This document shows, piece by piece, positions 10,291-21,346 of a stretch of DNA of 64,000 nt. The stretch's first letter is position 1; the number at the start of each line of letters is the position of its first letter. The notes beneath the pieces are model-generated. The model searched no databases and was not told where the DNA came from. It saw only the letters and a program-made list of their open reading frames with translations. Origin of the DNA: Lophius americanus (taxonomy: Eukaryota; Chordata; Actinopteri; Lophiiformes; Lophiidae); assembly GCA_037951165.1 (NCBI GenBank), contig JBBDHG010000125.1, positions 562,001-626,000 of the forward strand. Reading direction: 5' to 3'. The translations under genes were made by a program, and so were the position numbers.

Positions 10291-11510
10291 TTATGAAAGC
10301 TGACCAAAAAAAGCACAATTAAAAAATAATTATGTCCTTGACTTTAAACTTCAAAATGAAATGGTAAAATTCTTACTAAAGTTGTATCAATTCATCCATT
10401 CCAACCATTCCATCCATTGTCAACAAAAGAAAGATGTTTAGCATATTTAGAAGTTTGTGTGTCTACATCTAAGACTGTGGGAATGTGAGCACGGAGAGAA
10501 GGATGGTGGGAGTAGAAAAAAATAAGCAAACAGATTCAGCTTGAGATAGATAGAAAAGAAGAAACTTCAATTTCCGGAGGAGAAATTCCTTTTCATGTTC
10601 CAGCGTTTCATTTTATTACAAAAAGCCGAAATGCAGCAGACAGAGGACGAAAGGTAAATTGGGGAGGGAACTGAATGAAAATGAGAAGAAGTGCTAAGGA
10701 GAAGAAGGCATCTCATCACAAGTTTTCCCTAGGGTCCATCCATTTCTCTCTGGCTTGGTATCGGTGCTGATCCTACACCTTAAAGCTGAGAAGAGGAATT
10801 TTAGTGAGCTCCAGAGGGATTGAGTGCTATTGTCACATAGACACCCACACCCACACATTCACACACACTTAGACACACAGTCGGTGCGGTGCGGTGCAGA
10901 ATCATGTTCAAAGGCTCCATATGATTCTCCGTCACACAGGACCGGCGGTGAAAGAGGGAGAGCCTGGACGGCGAGCCTCAAAGCTCCCCCCGAGGAGCTG
11001 AATAGAGGGAGAGATGGAAGGACGGACGGCGAGATGAAGGTGGGATAAAGATGAACAGAGGCAGGACAGGAGAGGAGGCTGGCGATGCGAGATGCATAGG
11101 AATTTAGGCAATGAAAGAGAGAGAGGAGGAGAGGTCAAGGTGGGGGATGGCACTCCGGCAAAGTTATCTTGGAGGATGATGGACAGATACGAGCAATGAT
11201 ATTTATCTTACCTGGAGAACTATGACAAACGCTTTGAAGGTTGAAACTTTTTGGAGTGACAAAAACAAGAGAGAACTCTTTAATAGTGCTTTTCCAATTC
11301 CTCTTAAAGTTCCGTTTAGAGCCTTCAAATATAAAAAATTCCTTGAGGCCCTAGTGGGGAGTTTACCGTGTTATTTGTTTACTAGACAATTATGGTTTTA
11401 TTCATATTTTTCAATCATTTTTGGAAAATATTTACACAAAACCTCGCACATTTTAAAAAAAAAAGCGGGATCTTGTTACTAAATGGAGATCTATAGAAAG
11501 TTCAGTGAGA
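10291..11510. other. Unassigned sequence with short CA-rich and purine-rich runs
   Basis: No gene is recognised. There is a CA-rich run near 10840-10882, a triple ggtgc word at 10886-10899, and a purine-rich run at 11060-11150. Open frames are short and overlap on both strands. Confidence 0.45.
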
Positions 11511-11514
11511 AAGG

Positions 11515-11765
11515 TTATCCTCTTTCATATTCAAGCCACAGCCTCTTCCAATACCACTTATCTCATTTATCTCTGGCTGGTTTGGACACCTCCCGATTCT
11601 CACTTTGGCCTCTCAGATCCATCACCCCCATCGTTCACCAGCCTCAGAAGTCTTCTGCCACCACTACTAGTATCAAGACTCCAAAGGTCGCGTATTCCAT
11701 GCGGCTGCTGGGGGAGGACATCCCAAGATCTCGGTCTGGAATTTAATACTAAGCAGTTTTAATGG
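11515..11765 (+). repeat. Unclassified interspersed repeat B, copy 1
   Basis: The segment cagcctcagaagtcttctg, then ccaccactactagtatcaag, then actccaaaggtc at about 11640-11690 matches, in order, cagtctcagcagagtcatca, ccaacaccaccagcatcaat and actccaaatag at 60940-60992. Both copies are on the same strand. I recall similar text in teleost genomes ending with a phrase like ggaatttaatactaagcag, which is present here at 11739-11757. No coding domain is evident. Confidence 0.5.
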
Positions 11766-11885
11766 CTTTTTTTTATTTGTATTATGAATGGCAAGGGTTT
11801 TTCATTGCCACATGTTTATTTTCCTCAACACAAATTGGTATTTAATGCAATCTCAAAGTAAATGGCTGGGGGCTGAGCAAGAACT

Positions 11886-12062
11886 TTTTGGAGGGACTAT
11901 TTATTTCATCTGGCCGGGGAATGCCTCGCTATTCCCCAGGATGAGCTGGAGAGTGCTGCTGAGGAGGGGGACGTCTGCACAGCCCTTCATTGCCGGTTGC
12001 CACCACGACCTGACCCTTTATAAGTATAAGAAAATTGATGGATTGAAGCAGAAAATACATTA
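11886..12062 (+). mobile_element. Rex3-like (RTE clade) LINE, 3' end fragment
   Basis: The sequence reads, with gaps, like the conserved 3' end of a teleost LINE: ggagggactatttatttcat, ctggccggggaatgcctcg, then ccccaggatgagctggagag, then ccaccacgacctgacc, closing with aagaaaattgatggattga, a decayed GATG-type tail. Rex3 elements of the RTE clade are known for GATG-type tails. The same family appears inverted at 13.1 kb and again at 15.2, 41.2 and 61.1 kb. Family name by recall; LINE origin fairly sure. Confidence 0.6.
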
Positions 12063-13085
12063 ATTAAGTTTACAAATTAAACTAATTAGTGATAAATAAT
12101 ATTTTAGCTGTTATTTGATATATTTGTTGATACATACTGTATATTTATCTTCAAACAGTTCATGTGAACTCATGATTTAAAGTTAAAAGGACTATTGTTA
12201 ACTTTTAAATGCCTCCTGCATCCATTTAAGGTTCTACGTTCATTTTTCAAACAAGGTGAAACCAAAGTAGTTCAAGGAGACATGTTTCAACATGATCTTC
12301 TAGAAAAGTCACCTAATTTAGGAGAGTAAGAGGAGTTGTACAAGGTTTTCCTTCAAAACTAATTTCACGCAAATAATTAGACGGAACTCCAGCTATACCA
12401 AGATAAAGACTTAGTGAGAGTTGTTTAAGCTTGCGGCTGAGGAAGAGGCACAAAAGATGAGCCTGACTATGACTGAACTCCATATGAACCCCAACAACAC
12501 CCGGACTGCATCACCGCTTTTTAAGCATCCACTCCTGGGACCCAGATTCGAATAAAAGGCTTTTCAACGCCTCAAACTATTTTGCCTTTTCTCTTCTTGT
12601 CTCCTCCTCTTCCTTCCTATCTTATCCAAACACCTGTAACAAGGAGGCGGCGGAAGTGTGCACAGCACAAACAAGCCCGCTGAAAAGGACAGGAGACGAC
12701 TGCATGACCTCTACGTGAACCTCAGACACCAAGAGGCTTGGATAAATGAAGCAGACTGGCAAGTTGACACAGTCAAGAGGGATATGATCTGCTCTTTTAA
12801 CAATCACAGCAGAGTTCAAATGAATTCCCTTCAATCAAAACAATTGTTTTGTCTTTCTTCTTTCTCATCCTGTCAAAGTGTCTGCAACAAAGACTCACAG
12901 GTGAAAACACACACCTTTGAGTCTTTCTATGCCTGCACACTCACAAAGACAACTTCTCTTCTTCCAATCTGACCGTACATGAACTAATTGCCAAAATTGT
13001 TAAAAATATTTTTTTCAAAACTTACAATTTAACAGCCCCCTTTTGAAAGACAACGCTATCCATTCACTTCCCCCATTTATCCTGG
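12063..13085. other. Unassigned sequence
   Basis: No recognisable gene or repeat. The frame at 12658-12972 (104 codons) has no known domain and overlaps an antisense frame of similar size. Confidence 0.45.
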
Positions 13086-13089
13086 GTCG

Positions 13090-13310
13090 GCTCACGATGG
13101 CAGCAGGCTAAAAATTCCTGATGTCCCTCTCCTCAGCAATAATCTCCAGCTCATCCTGGGTGACCCCGAAGTATTCCCAACCCAGATGAGGTACAGTTCC
13201 TCCAGCAAGTTCTCGGTCTACCCTTGGGGTCTCCTCCCAGTCCAATAAGAACCTCCAATGGGAAGCGGCCTGGAGGAATTCTACGTTTTATTTGTAACTA
13301 ATACCTTCCT
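13090..13310 (-). mobile_element. Rex3-like LINE, 3' coding-end fragment, antisense
   Basis: On the minus strand this block translates in pieces to a C-terminal reverse-transcriptase tail containing GRPRTCWRN, after a decayed arginine- and glycine-rich run. It then runs into words equivalent to caggatgagctggagatt, as at 11.94 kb. It is the same family as the fragment at 11.9 kb, in opposite orientation about 1 kb away. The coding frame is broken. Confidence 0.6.
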
Positions 13311-15149
13311 CTATTGAAAGAGGACAAGATCCACCTTGTGTGAAACACAAAGACGTAACTAAATCACGTATCACACTTTCATTTAGTGTTCCACAGAATG
13401 ATGTGATTATATGGGGAATATGGCGCCAGTTTGTGTGGCCAGCCTACCTCCGCTATCAGTTTAGTTTGTTTTACTATTGTTTCTTACTCTTGCCACAAGA
13501 CATGTCAACTCTCTACTTGTTAATGATCGCTTCACATTGCTTAATATTCAAATTTTTTTTGACACTTTAACTAAGTACGATCTAAATGAGCAGATATCTT
13601 TTCCCCCTCTGTTGTTGGGAATATCAGCTCACCTTTCCGTACTGAGGCTCTTTCCCTGGAGGAGGCTTCACAGGCGCCAGGGGAAACACAGCAGCCGGCT
13701 GGTTGAATTGAAAGCCTCCTTGGCCTGCTATCTTGGTACAGTTTCAATTCCTTGCTGTATCCAGTTAGAATATATGGATCAGTAACACGCCACATTTTTT
13801 CGTGGCGCTCCCGGAATCCTGTCGGCACTTGGCTGATACCTTTTGCAGGTCCTTATGAGGAGATCAAGCTAACCTAGCCTGCAAAATCATTAAATAAATC
13901 ACAGAAGCCTTCAGCCGCTGGGGTGGGCAACCCATGTGGCAAATGTCCCACTTTCTACTAGGTTTGCCCTGCTTAAAGCTAGATCGCTAGTAAATGAGAC
14001 ATTTATTCTTTATGACTTTTTCACCTCAGGTGGATTGGATTTCCTCTTTGTAACTAAAACATGGCTGAGTTTTGGTGAATCAGGCCCTTTTTCTGAGCTT
14101 TAACCAACTGTTTGTGAATACTTTAATTCACCCATGACTGCAGGTCAAGATGAAGGAGTAGCTACAGTTTTAAAGGAAACGTTTCAACTACAAGCAAATA
14201 TCGCCGGTCTGCTTCTCCAGTTTTGAACTTAGTATGTTTGGGTTGGGTCCTGCCCACCTGAAACTGTGTACTATGATGCACCAACCTCCGAAATACAATA
14301 ATACGATTTTATTAATGTCTTCTGATTTCATGGCTGGAATTATGCCAAAAAAATTACTGGGATTTAATTGTCGGGGATTTTAATGTCCATTTTCTGTTCT
14401 CCCACTCTTTGCTGTCATAATATTAAACCGTGTGCTCCGGTCCACTGTTGCATTTTGGTTGAACCCACCACCATCGCTCTATTCTCTGCTTCTTTTGAAG
14501 ATGCCATTCAATCTTATTCTTATTCTTGTTCTAGTACTTAGGAATTAACTACATAATTTCTCTCTGCTTGTGAAAATATTCTGGACACTGTTGCCCCACT
14601 TAAAACCAGGTACCCCAAACCAAAATCTGAGCCCTGGCTAAATGTCACGACTCTTGCTGCGAGGTGTGGAGAGCTGAGCACGAGTGGATGAATGATAAGA
14701 TGTAAGTGAAAAGCTGGAAAAGATATCAGAGGAAGAAAGTAGGAGAAATCTACAAAAGACAAAACCTTTCTCTGATATTATGTCAAATAATTGTCACAAA
14801 CCTCACTTTTTAAAACAATCAATTCTATCCTTGCTCCCCAACATGCTTGTCTGGAGGTGTCCACTGGGGCTTGTAAAAATTGTACATAAGTTTTTGTTGA
14901 GAATAATGCAGGGGGTTGGACTGGGACTAACATCTCATTACCTTCGTTAGACCTATCTGTTGCTGTCACTTGCTCTGCTGTCTTTGATCAGTTTGTGTCT
15001 GCGTCTCTTTCTTGTTTAACAAAATTTGCTGCACAACTTAAAACTGCAGGCTGTCCCTAGAGACCTTATCTCACCTCGCCTTCTTAAAGAGGTCTGGGAA
15101 ACTATTGGACCTGATATCCAAAAAATTATAAACAGCAGTCTTGCTTCAA

Positions 15150-15735
15150 CTTTTGTATCAGCGAAACACATATAGACTCAATGGGCAAATTCCCATGACC
15201 CTGCAAGCAAACCTGCAAGAGTAACCTGCAACGGTTGGTCCGCCGTTCGACGACCAGGACGGAATCCCAAACATTCCTCCTGAAACTGAGGTCCGATAAT
15301 TGGTTGGAGTCTCCTCTCCAGATCCATGAAGTACATGCTCCTCTTTTAGCCCTAGTGTCCAAGACGGCCGCAGATATGATGATACAACCGCAAAGTCAAT
15401 CATAGATCTTTGGCATAAGGTGGTCTAGTACCAAGTAGACTTATGTGCCAACTTATGAATGAACATGGTTTTCATGATGGACAGTCCATAACTAGCACAG
15501 AAGTCCAAATACTAAGCATCATTTTGGTTTGGCTCAGGCAGACAATTTCTCAGAATAACTTCACTCCAGGTTTTTCCACTGTTGCTAAAATGGACGTTGA
15601 TGTCATCCAGGAGAACCATACAGTCCCTGACTGGAACCTTTTTGGGACACCCACAGCGTGGTTGCTCCTTGAAATTTGTTTGGGCTAACAAACACTCTGA
15701 AACACTAAGACAGTGAATTGTTTCACACACTTACA
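15150..15735 (-). mobile_element. Rex3-like LINE endonuclease fragment, antisense, inside the L2-like element
   Basis: Read on the minus strand, 15735 to 15510 gives VRDCMVLLDDINVHFSNSG and SEVILRNCLPEPN, a decayed form of the endonuclease block in which LLGDFNAHVG is usual. Further on (about 15403-15300) comes MIDFAVVSSYLRPS and then LDTRAKRGA in another frame, the next part of the same domain. The order is right for one element that has lost some sequence. It lies antisense within the older L2-like LINE, so it probably inserted later. Confidence 0.6.
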
Positions 15736-15920
15736 CTGTTAAATATTTCAAGACTAGCACTATGAAACATTTCAAACTCTAACACTGTGACCTATTTTAA
15801 ACACAAACACTGTGAAATATTTCAAACACTAACACTGTGAAACATTAAGGGAAACACTAACACTATGCAACATTTCAAACTCCAACACTGTGACCTATTT
15901 TAAACACAAACACTGTGACA
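15680..15920. repeat. Minisatellite, ~25-bp unit with ~100-bp higher-order period
   Basis: Units resemble acactgtgaaatatttcaaa with about five more bases. A longer phrase beginning cactatgaaacatttcaaac at 15758 recurs as cactatgcaacatttcaaac at 15860, about 102 bp on, implying four basic units per higher-order period. Related units continue at 16160-16245 beyond an inserted LINE end. Confidence 0.75.
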
Positions 15921-15936
15921 AAAAAAAAAAAATGTA

Positions 15937-16160
15937 ACAGTTTTCTTCCTCTTCTTCTTCTTTGACTGTTCCTTTAGGGGTCGCCACAGCCGATCGTTTG
16001 TTTCCATCTTGCCCCGTCTTCTGCATCTTCCTCTGTAACACCAACCGACTGCATACCTTTCACCACAACTAGAACCCTCCTCTTTGATCTTCTCCCTTTT
16101 CTCCTGCCTGGCAGCTGGATCTGTACCATCCTTCTACCAATGTATCTGTTTCCATCTCAC
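15937..16160 (-). mobile_element. LINE 3' end (Expander/RTE-like), antisense, inserted in the minisatellite
   Basis: The plus strand reads cttcctcttcttcttctttg then ggggtcgccacagc, then gcctggcagctgga and ccttctaccaatgta. In reverse this is the C-terminal end of a reverse transcriptase (an arginine-rich stretch around a cysteine- and glycine-poor tail), ending with a GAA-type tail. I recall this 3' end from a common teleost LINE. Minisatellite units flank it on both sides. Confidence 0.5.
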
Positions 16161-16245
16161 ACTATGAAACATTGAGACAGAGAAACACTAACCTTATGAA
16201 GCATTGAGATGGTGAAACAGTTATTAAGATAGTGAAACCACAGAC
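16160..16245. repeat. Minisatellite continuation
   Basis: Words cactatgaaacattgagac, ccttatgaagcattgagatg and gatagtgaaacc continue the ~25-bp minisatellite seen at 15.7-15.9 kb, on the far side of the inserted LINE end. Confidence 0.6.
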
Positions 16246-17040
16246 TCTGCTGATTTTGCAATTTTATCTGTTTAGATCTCACACCTGCTTTTGACACAGT
16301 GGGCAGCATTCTCATCTACTGAAGAACTGTGCGGCTATTGGAGGCACAGCCTTACATTGATTCAGGTCCTACCATACAGGGAAAAGCTTTTCAGATAGCC
16401 TAGGCGACTGTGTTTCTTCCATGCCTCTCTTCCACATGGAATCCCCCAGGGTTCAATTCCTGGGTTCATCCTTTTTTCTTTGTATCTGCTACCCTTGGGG
16501 TTGTTTTATGGGACCATCATATCTCCAACCACTTCTACGCAGATGACTCATAAATTTACCTTCCACTGAAAATAATTGATACCAGTTCTTTAAATCCATT
16601 GCTGGAGTGTCTGAAGGACATCAAAGTCTGGATAGCCCTTAACTTTTTACATTGGAGTGACAGCAAAGCCGAGGTCAAGGGGATTTTAACCTAGTTGTAC
16701 GATTGCCGTTAGAAGGGACAGTGATTTCAATCTTGATAAAAGATAAACTATCTGGCTCTATCTGTTTTTTGTCAGTTGAGGCTTTTCTCTAAGTTGAAAA
16801 GCTTTTTAACCTTTGATGATTTTAAAAAGCTTATACATGCTTGTATTGCAACCTGCAATGATTACTGTAAAGCACAATTGGTTTGATCAAGACCTCCCTC
16901 TCATGCTGCATTGGTTCAAAATGCCGCCGCTCGGCTTTTAAAAGGCCGTACCAAAAACAAAACTGAAAGTGATTGGCAACTGAGCTTCCTCTGTTGTACC
17001 CCAAAAACTGCTGAATGAGCTGCGCCCTCATGTCAGTTCA

Positions 17041-17990
17041 GCCCACATGCTGACAAACAAGGACTAAAAGACGGGCTGTAACAACAACTAGCGGCATCAA
17101 GGTTATATGCCTCCCCGGACAGGCAAGAGCCTACGGATTCATGAGAACCAAACACAGAGCGGTGAGTTGACCTCAAACTGGCTCAGCTAACCAAGACTGA
17201 AGTAAACGCTGGTTTGCTGAGCCAGGATCTTGTAGCAAGACCCCGAGAGCCCCTTCAACATAGACAACTTCTGCTCTGACTTCTAACCATATCAGACATG
17301 CAACAGCTGGATAAACACGCACACAAACGAACACACACACACACACATACTATGGAGTCCGGGGACGGCAGGCTAACAGGAGTAAATGAAGGGATTGATT
17401 GTAGCTATTTGTCAGCACAGCCACATTAAAGCTGCCAATAGTCATTACAGAAAGAGCCCGACTCCTTCTGGAACACCCAAACGTTTACTTAATTCCATAC
17501 GCCACACACACTCACATTCACTACTCACACACACCCCCACCTAGTCATACATTCACACACACATATACACACAAAGAAATAAAGCATTAATCTACTTAAC
17601 TTAATTACATTAATTAGTCTCACAAAATTAGGTGTGATAAATGAGAAAAGATGAGAAACTAATTATTACTAAACACTTATAAGCAAAATCAAAGAATTGC
17701 AAAATCACACAGTGATATGGTAAGGTATTATATTGGCCCCATGGGGAAACCTTTTGCCAGTGGAATTCTGATTTGGCAAACTTAGAACAAAGACAATGGA
17801 TTTAGCCACTAATATACGTACATAATTGCGCTGTTATTTGAGATGCAAAGTCAAAATATGCTTAAACTAGTGTTATCATAGTTCTTTATAAAGCAAATAT
17901 TTAGAAGATAAACGTCCTCGTTTATCGTCGTAATGACCGGACGAGTCCTGCTAGGAGTTTAAAAGAAAGGATCAAATCAAATTATTCAAG
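17041..17990. other. Unassigned sequence with CA-rich runs
   Basis: No gene is recognised. A (CA)n run lies at 17331-17347, and CA-rich text continues at 17500-17575. A small perfect stem (gataaacg/cgtttatc, 4-base loop) lies at 17909-17928. Confidence 0.45.
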
Positions 17991-17999
17991 GATTTAATA

Positions 18000-18330
18000 T
18001 TTTGACCTTTTTAAAAAAACGTAATGTTGAATGTAAATCAACAAAGTTATGTTTCACTTAATGAACACAATATGTTGCATGTACTAAATGCAATTATATA
18101 ATCCCAAAACCCTTTACTGTTATGTTAATGCATGAACATCCGTGTTTCATCCACTTAACAATATTATGTTCCACGCACCAAACAGGTTATGTCAATTTTT
18201 CTGACCACTCTTTTGTTTTATTTACTTAATACAATTATGTAGTCACATTAATGCAATGAAATTCAATGATGCAACTATTTACAGTAGTTCTATCAACATA
18301 AAAAGTATTCTGAAAGTGCTGACTTCGGTA
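18000..18330 (+). repeat. AT-rich interspersed repeat related to 7.1-7.5 kb
   Basis: Recurring words such as cacttaatgaacacaatatg, gtactaaatgcaattat and acttaatacaattatgt form short degenerate units. They resemble the reverse complement of the block at 7.1-7.5 kb. No coding content is visible. Confidence 0.4.
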
Positions 18331-19620
18331 TTTCCGGCAGAAAAAACATGAATTTACTATACTCAGAAATGTTTCAAGAATGACAGTAAATAATTAATAT
18401 TTATAATTAATGTAATAAAGTCAATTAATATCTGCTCCGGGGCATTGATCTCAATAATTGAATAATATCTATCCGGAAAGTGTTTATATGTATTTTTGGG
18501 GGAGTTTTAAAAAAATAAGTTACAAATTAGTTGAAAGGTTCTCCCGGCCCTGACGTGCACTCTAGTGAAAAGATAGCTCAACGCTAGGATATGCCCATAC
18601 AACCTTGGATTTATCCAAACTTCCATCCCTAAGCTCTTTACATTGAAAGTGGTCATTTGACTCAGTGAGGGATGTCTCTTCCTTGGCCATTATGTTACCT
18701 GTATTCTCCAAAGATTTCAAACGCCCAATTGAGAATCGGCTCTTTAGTTATACAAGGTTCAATTTGCATTCAAGAAAAATTACATTTAAAATGTACATAT
18801 TTATTTCAGGCATTACTGTTCAAATCTTTGCTTCCAACTTCACTCACCACCTATCATGGTGATGCAGGAGTGAAAAAAAGACAAAGGCCATTTAAACCTG
18901 AGTGCATCTGCACCGATCAACTACTAAGCCCCTCTCTTTTCATAAATGTTTCCTTACCTCATCTGGATGTTTTATCTTAACTAAAATTATTGTGTTGTTG
19001 TAGAGTTTGAGGCTGCAAGTCTGTTTTCACATTCATTTAGTTAAGAACAGAAGCTCTTAAGACGAGCACTTACCGCCGTAAAAGTGCACATTCATTAATA
19101 ATTGTTTTTTCAAACAGGAGACTTCTTTTATTTGCGATCTTTCACAGATAACTAGTTGTCAGACGTAAATAGCGTCAGTTAAGATTTCTTATAAAAGTAT
19201 TTAATCTTGTCTCTTTAAAGAATGAAACAGTGTTTCAGAGACAGAAATGTAGAAAAAGGAACCATAAGTACATGAAAACAGTTCAAACTAAAAAAAACTA
19301 AATAAATGGAGAGATTCTTAACAATCTGAGAGGCAGATCAGGATAATTGCTTGAATTCTGCTGCTATAGTTGTTAAACAAATGATGTGGAGACGACAAAG
19401 CAGGTGGGAGTGGATTAGTAGAAATGAAGTGCAGGAGGACAGATAAGTGATGTGAATGTGAGAGGGGAACAGCAGGCGTAGCTGAGGACCATGGAGAGAG
19501 AACTGGCTGGTTTGGATAATGGGCAGAAAAGTACATTATGATGAATATGTCGCCAGAACAGTTTTCTATTTCACATGTCAAATACAGTCCATTTAATTCA
19601 TAAACATCGGAATTACTCAT
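18331..19620. other. Unassigned sequence
   Basis: No recognisable gene or repeat. The frame at 18672-18980 (102 codons) overlaps another plus-strand frame and shows no domain. Confidence 0.45.
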
Positions 19621-19621
19621 G

Positions 19622-20934
19622 TCACAGCAAAGAAGTTGAGTTTATCATCAGGATGATGAAACCCTCCACCTGTGTCCTCGACCCCTTTCTTACAGCCCTA
19701 GTGAAAACTAACATCTCTTCCATCAGTCCCCTGATCACCGCTGTAATAAACCAATCCCTCCAGGCCAGCTTTGTTCCATCTGCCCTAAAAGCCATCATAA
19801 TCAGACCACTTCTCAAATAACTTACTCTCGATCCAGAGGTTTTTGCTAATTACAGGCCCATTTCCAAACTCCCATTCCTCTCCAAAGTTCTGGAAAAAGT
19901 AGTCGCTGCCCATCTCCAGGACAACCTCAAATACAACCACCCCTTTGAAACCTTTCAGTCTGGTTTCCGCTCCACCCACAGCACAGAAACCGCTCTGCTT
20001 AGAGTCACAAATGACCTACGGATGGCAGCAGATGCTGGTTGATCTTCCTTCTTGATTCTCCTTGATTTGTCTGCTGCCTTCGACACAGTTGACCATGGAA
20101 TACTCCAACACCGCCTACATCACACCACTGGACTCACTGCCACCGCCCTAAACTGGTTTCAATCCTACTTCACCGACAGAACAGAATACGTTTACCTTGG
20201 AAGTTCAAGGTCCCAGACACATACCGTCACCTGTGGGGTACCCCAGGGATCAGTCCGTGGCCCCATTCTATTCATGTTATCGATAGGGACTTTCATTCCC
20301 TTGCTACGCTGATGACTTGCAAATCTACATAAAAACTGACAAATGTTCCTCCGCAGCCTCTCCATCCTCATCGTCATCATCTTCTCCCCTGTCAACTCTC
20401 CGGTCTTGTCTGGAGGAGATAAAGGTGTGGATGAAAAACAACTTTCTCCGGTTGAACAGCTCCAAAACCGAAGCAATTTCAATTGGCACCCCACACCAGA
20501 CCCAGTTTTCCTCCATAACCAGTATTACCTTCTCTGGTCACGACATTCCCCTCTCTTCATCAGTCACCAACCTCGGTGTAAGATTTGACCCTCAACTCAC
20601 TTTTAAATCCCACATCAAGAACATCTACAAGATCTCCTTTCATCATCTCAGAAATATTTCCAAATTCCGTTCTTCACTCACCTTGAGTGATGCTGAAAAG
20701 CTGGTTCACGCGTTCGTCTCCTCCCGACTGGATTACTGTAACGCACTTTTCATCAGGATCCCTGATAAAAGTCTTCAAAGACTACAATATGTTCAAAACA
20801 GTGCTGCAAGGATCCTGATGAGAGTTCGTAAACACAAACACACAGGCATCATTCTTCATTCCATTCATTGGCTTCCCATCTCCAAAAGGATTGATTATAA
20901 AATCTCTCCTCACTCACCAGTGCATCCATGGTAA
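19622..20934 (+). pseudogene. L2 reverse transcriptase remnant
   Basis: The first frame ends at a stop at 19818 (aaataa where the sister copy has aaaaaa). A later frame (20052-20312) holds LLDLSAAFDTVDHGI and GVPQGSVRGPILFM. Compared with the copy at 4850, about 27 bases are missing just before the catalytic motif, and the frame also shifts there. YADD at 20305-20316 therefore lies in the next frame (to 20934), which continues with SRLDYCNALF and RLQYVQNSAARIL. A further 2-base loss near 20905 ends that frame, and the C-terminal blocks beyond are out of frame. The enzyme cannot be made. Confidence 0.88.
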
Positions 20935-21346
20935 CGCACCCCCCTACCTAAAATAACTACTCACCCCACTACCCCACTGACCTCAACACGATCCCTCCGT
21001 TCTACCCACTCATACCGCCTCCTCCTTCCCCGGACTAAGCTCAGGACAATGGGTTATCGTGTTCTGCTGCCCCTCGTCTGTGGAAAGCCCTCCCTGACCA
21101 TCTGAGGGCTCCACAGACGACTGACACATTTAAAAAAGGACTTAAAACTTTCCAATCAGTTTTAAGATCGCAACTTTTCAGCAGAACCTATAACTTTAAT
21201 TAACATTGCTGTTTTTTGGTCATGTTTTCATATAGTTATTATTTTATTTTGTATTGAGGCTTTTATCTGCTTTTACCTTGTAACACTTTGTGATTTGATG
21301 CAAATGCAAATTGCATTATAATTTAAATGTATTATTATCATTATCA
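19622..21346 (+). mobile_element. L2-clade LINE, 5'-truncated second copy
   Basis: Homology to the element at 2.4 kb starts abruptly near 19622 (tcacagcaaagaagttgagt, against tcacagcaggaggttgagt at 4205) and runs to the tail. This is the 5' truncation expected when reverse transcription stops early. The two copies look highly similar by eye over 1.7 kb. The copy contains the reverse transcriptase and 3' end only. It ends with an AT-rich 3' sequence and a short ATT/ATC tail near 21330-21346. Confidence 0.92.

Larger units (their letters stand above)
13460..17040 (+). mobile_element. Old L2-like LINE, heavily decayed and interrupted
   Basis: This is a different subfamily from the L2 copies at 2.4 and 19.6 kb. 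Recognisable pieces in order are: a 5' coding region (about 13560-13800, weak); LKARSLVNETFILYDFF and DFLFVTKTWLSFGES near 13975-14075 (endonuclease start); MHQPPKYNNTILLM near 14275; LDTVAPLKTRYPKPKSEPWL near 14580; a pre-RT block with RLLKEVWETIGPDIQKIINS near 15080; and, after foreign sequence at about 15165-16250, LDLTPAFDTV near 16280, GIPQGSIPGFILFSLYLLPL near 16450, FYADDS near 16535 and LVQNAAARLLKGRTK near 16910. Stops and frameshifts are frequent. The part between the pre-RT block and the first catalytic block is missing or replaced. Confidence 0.75.
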
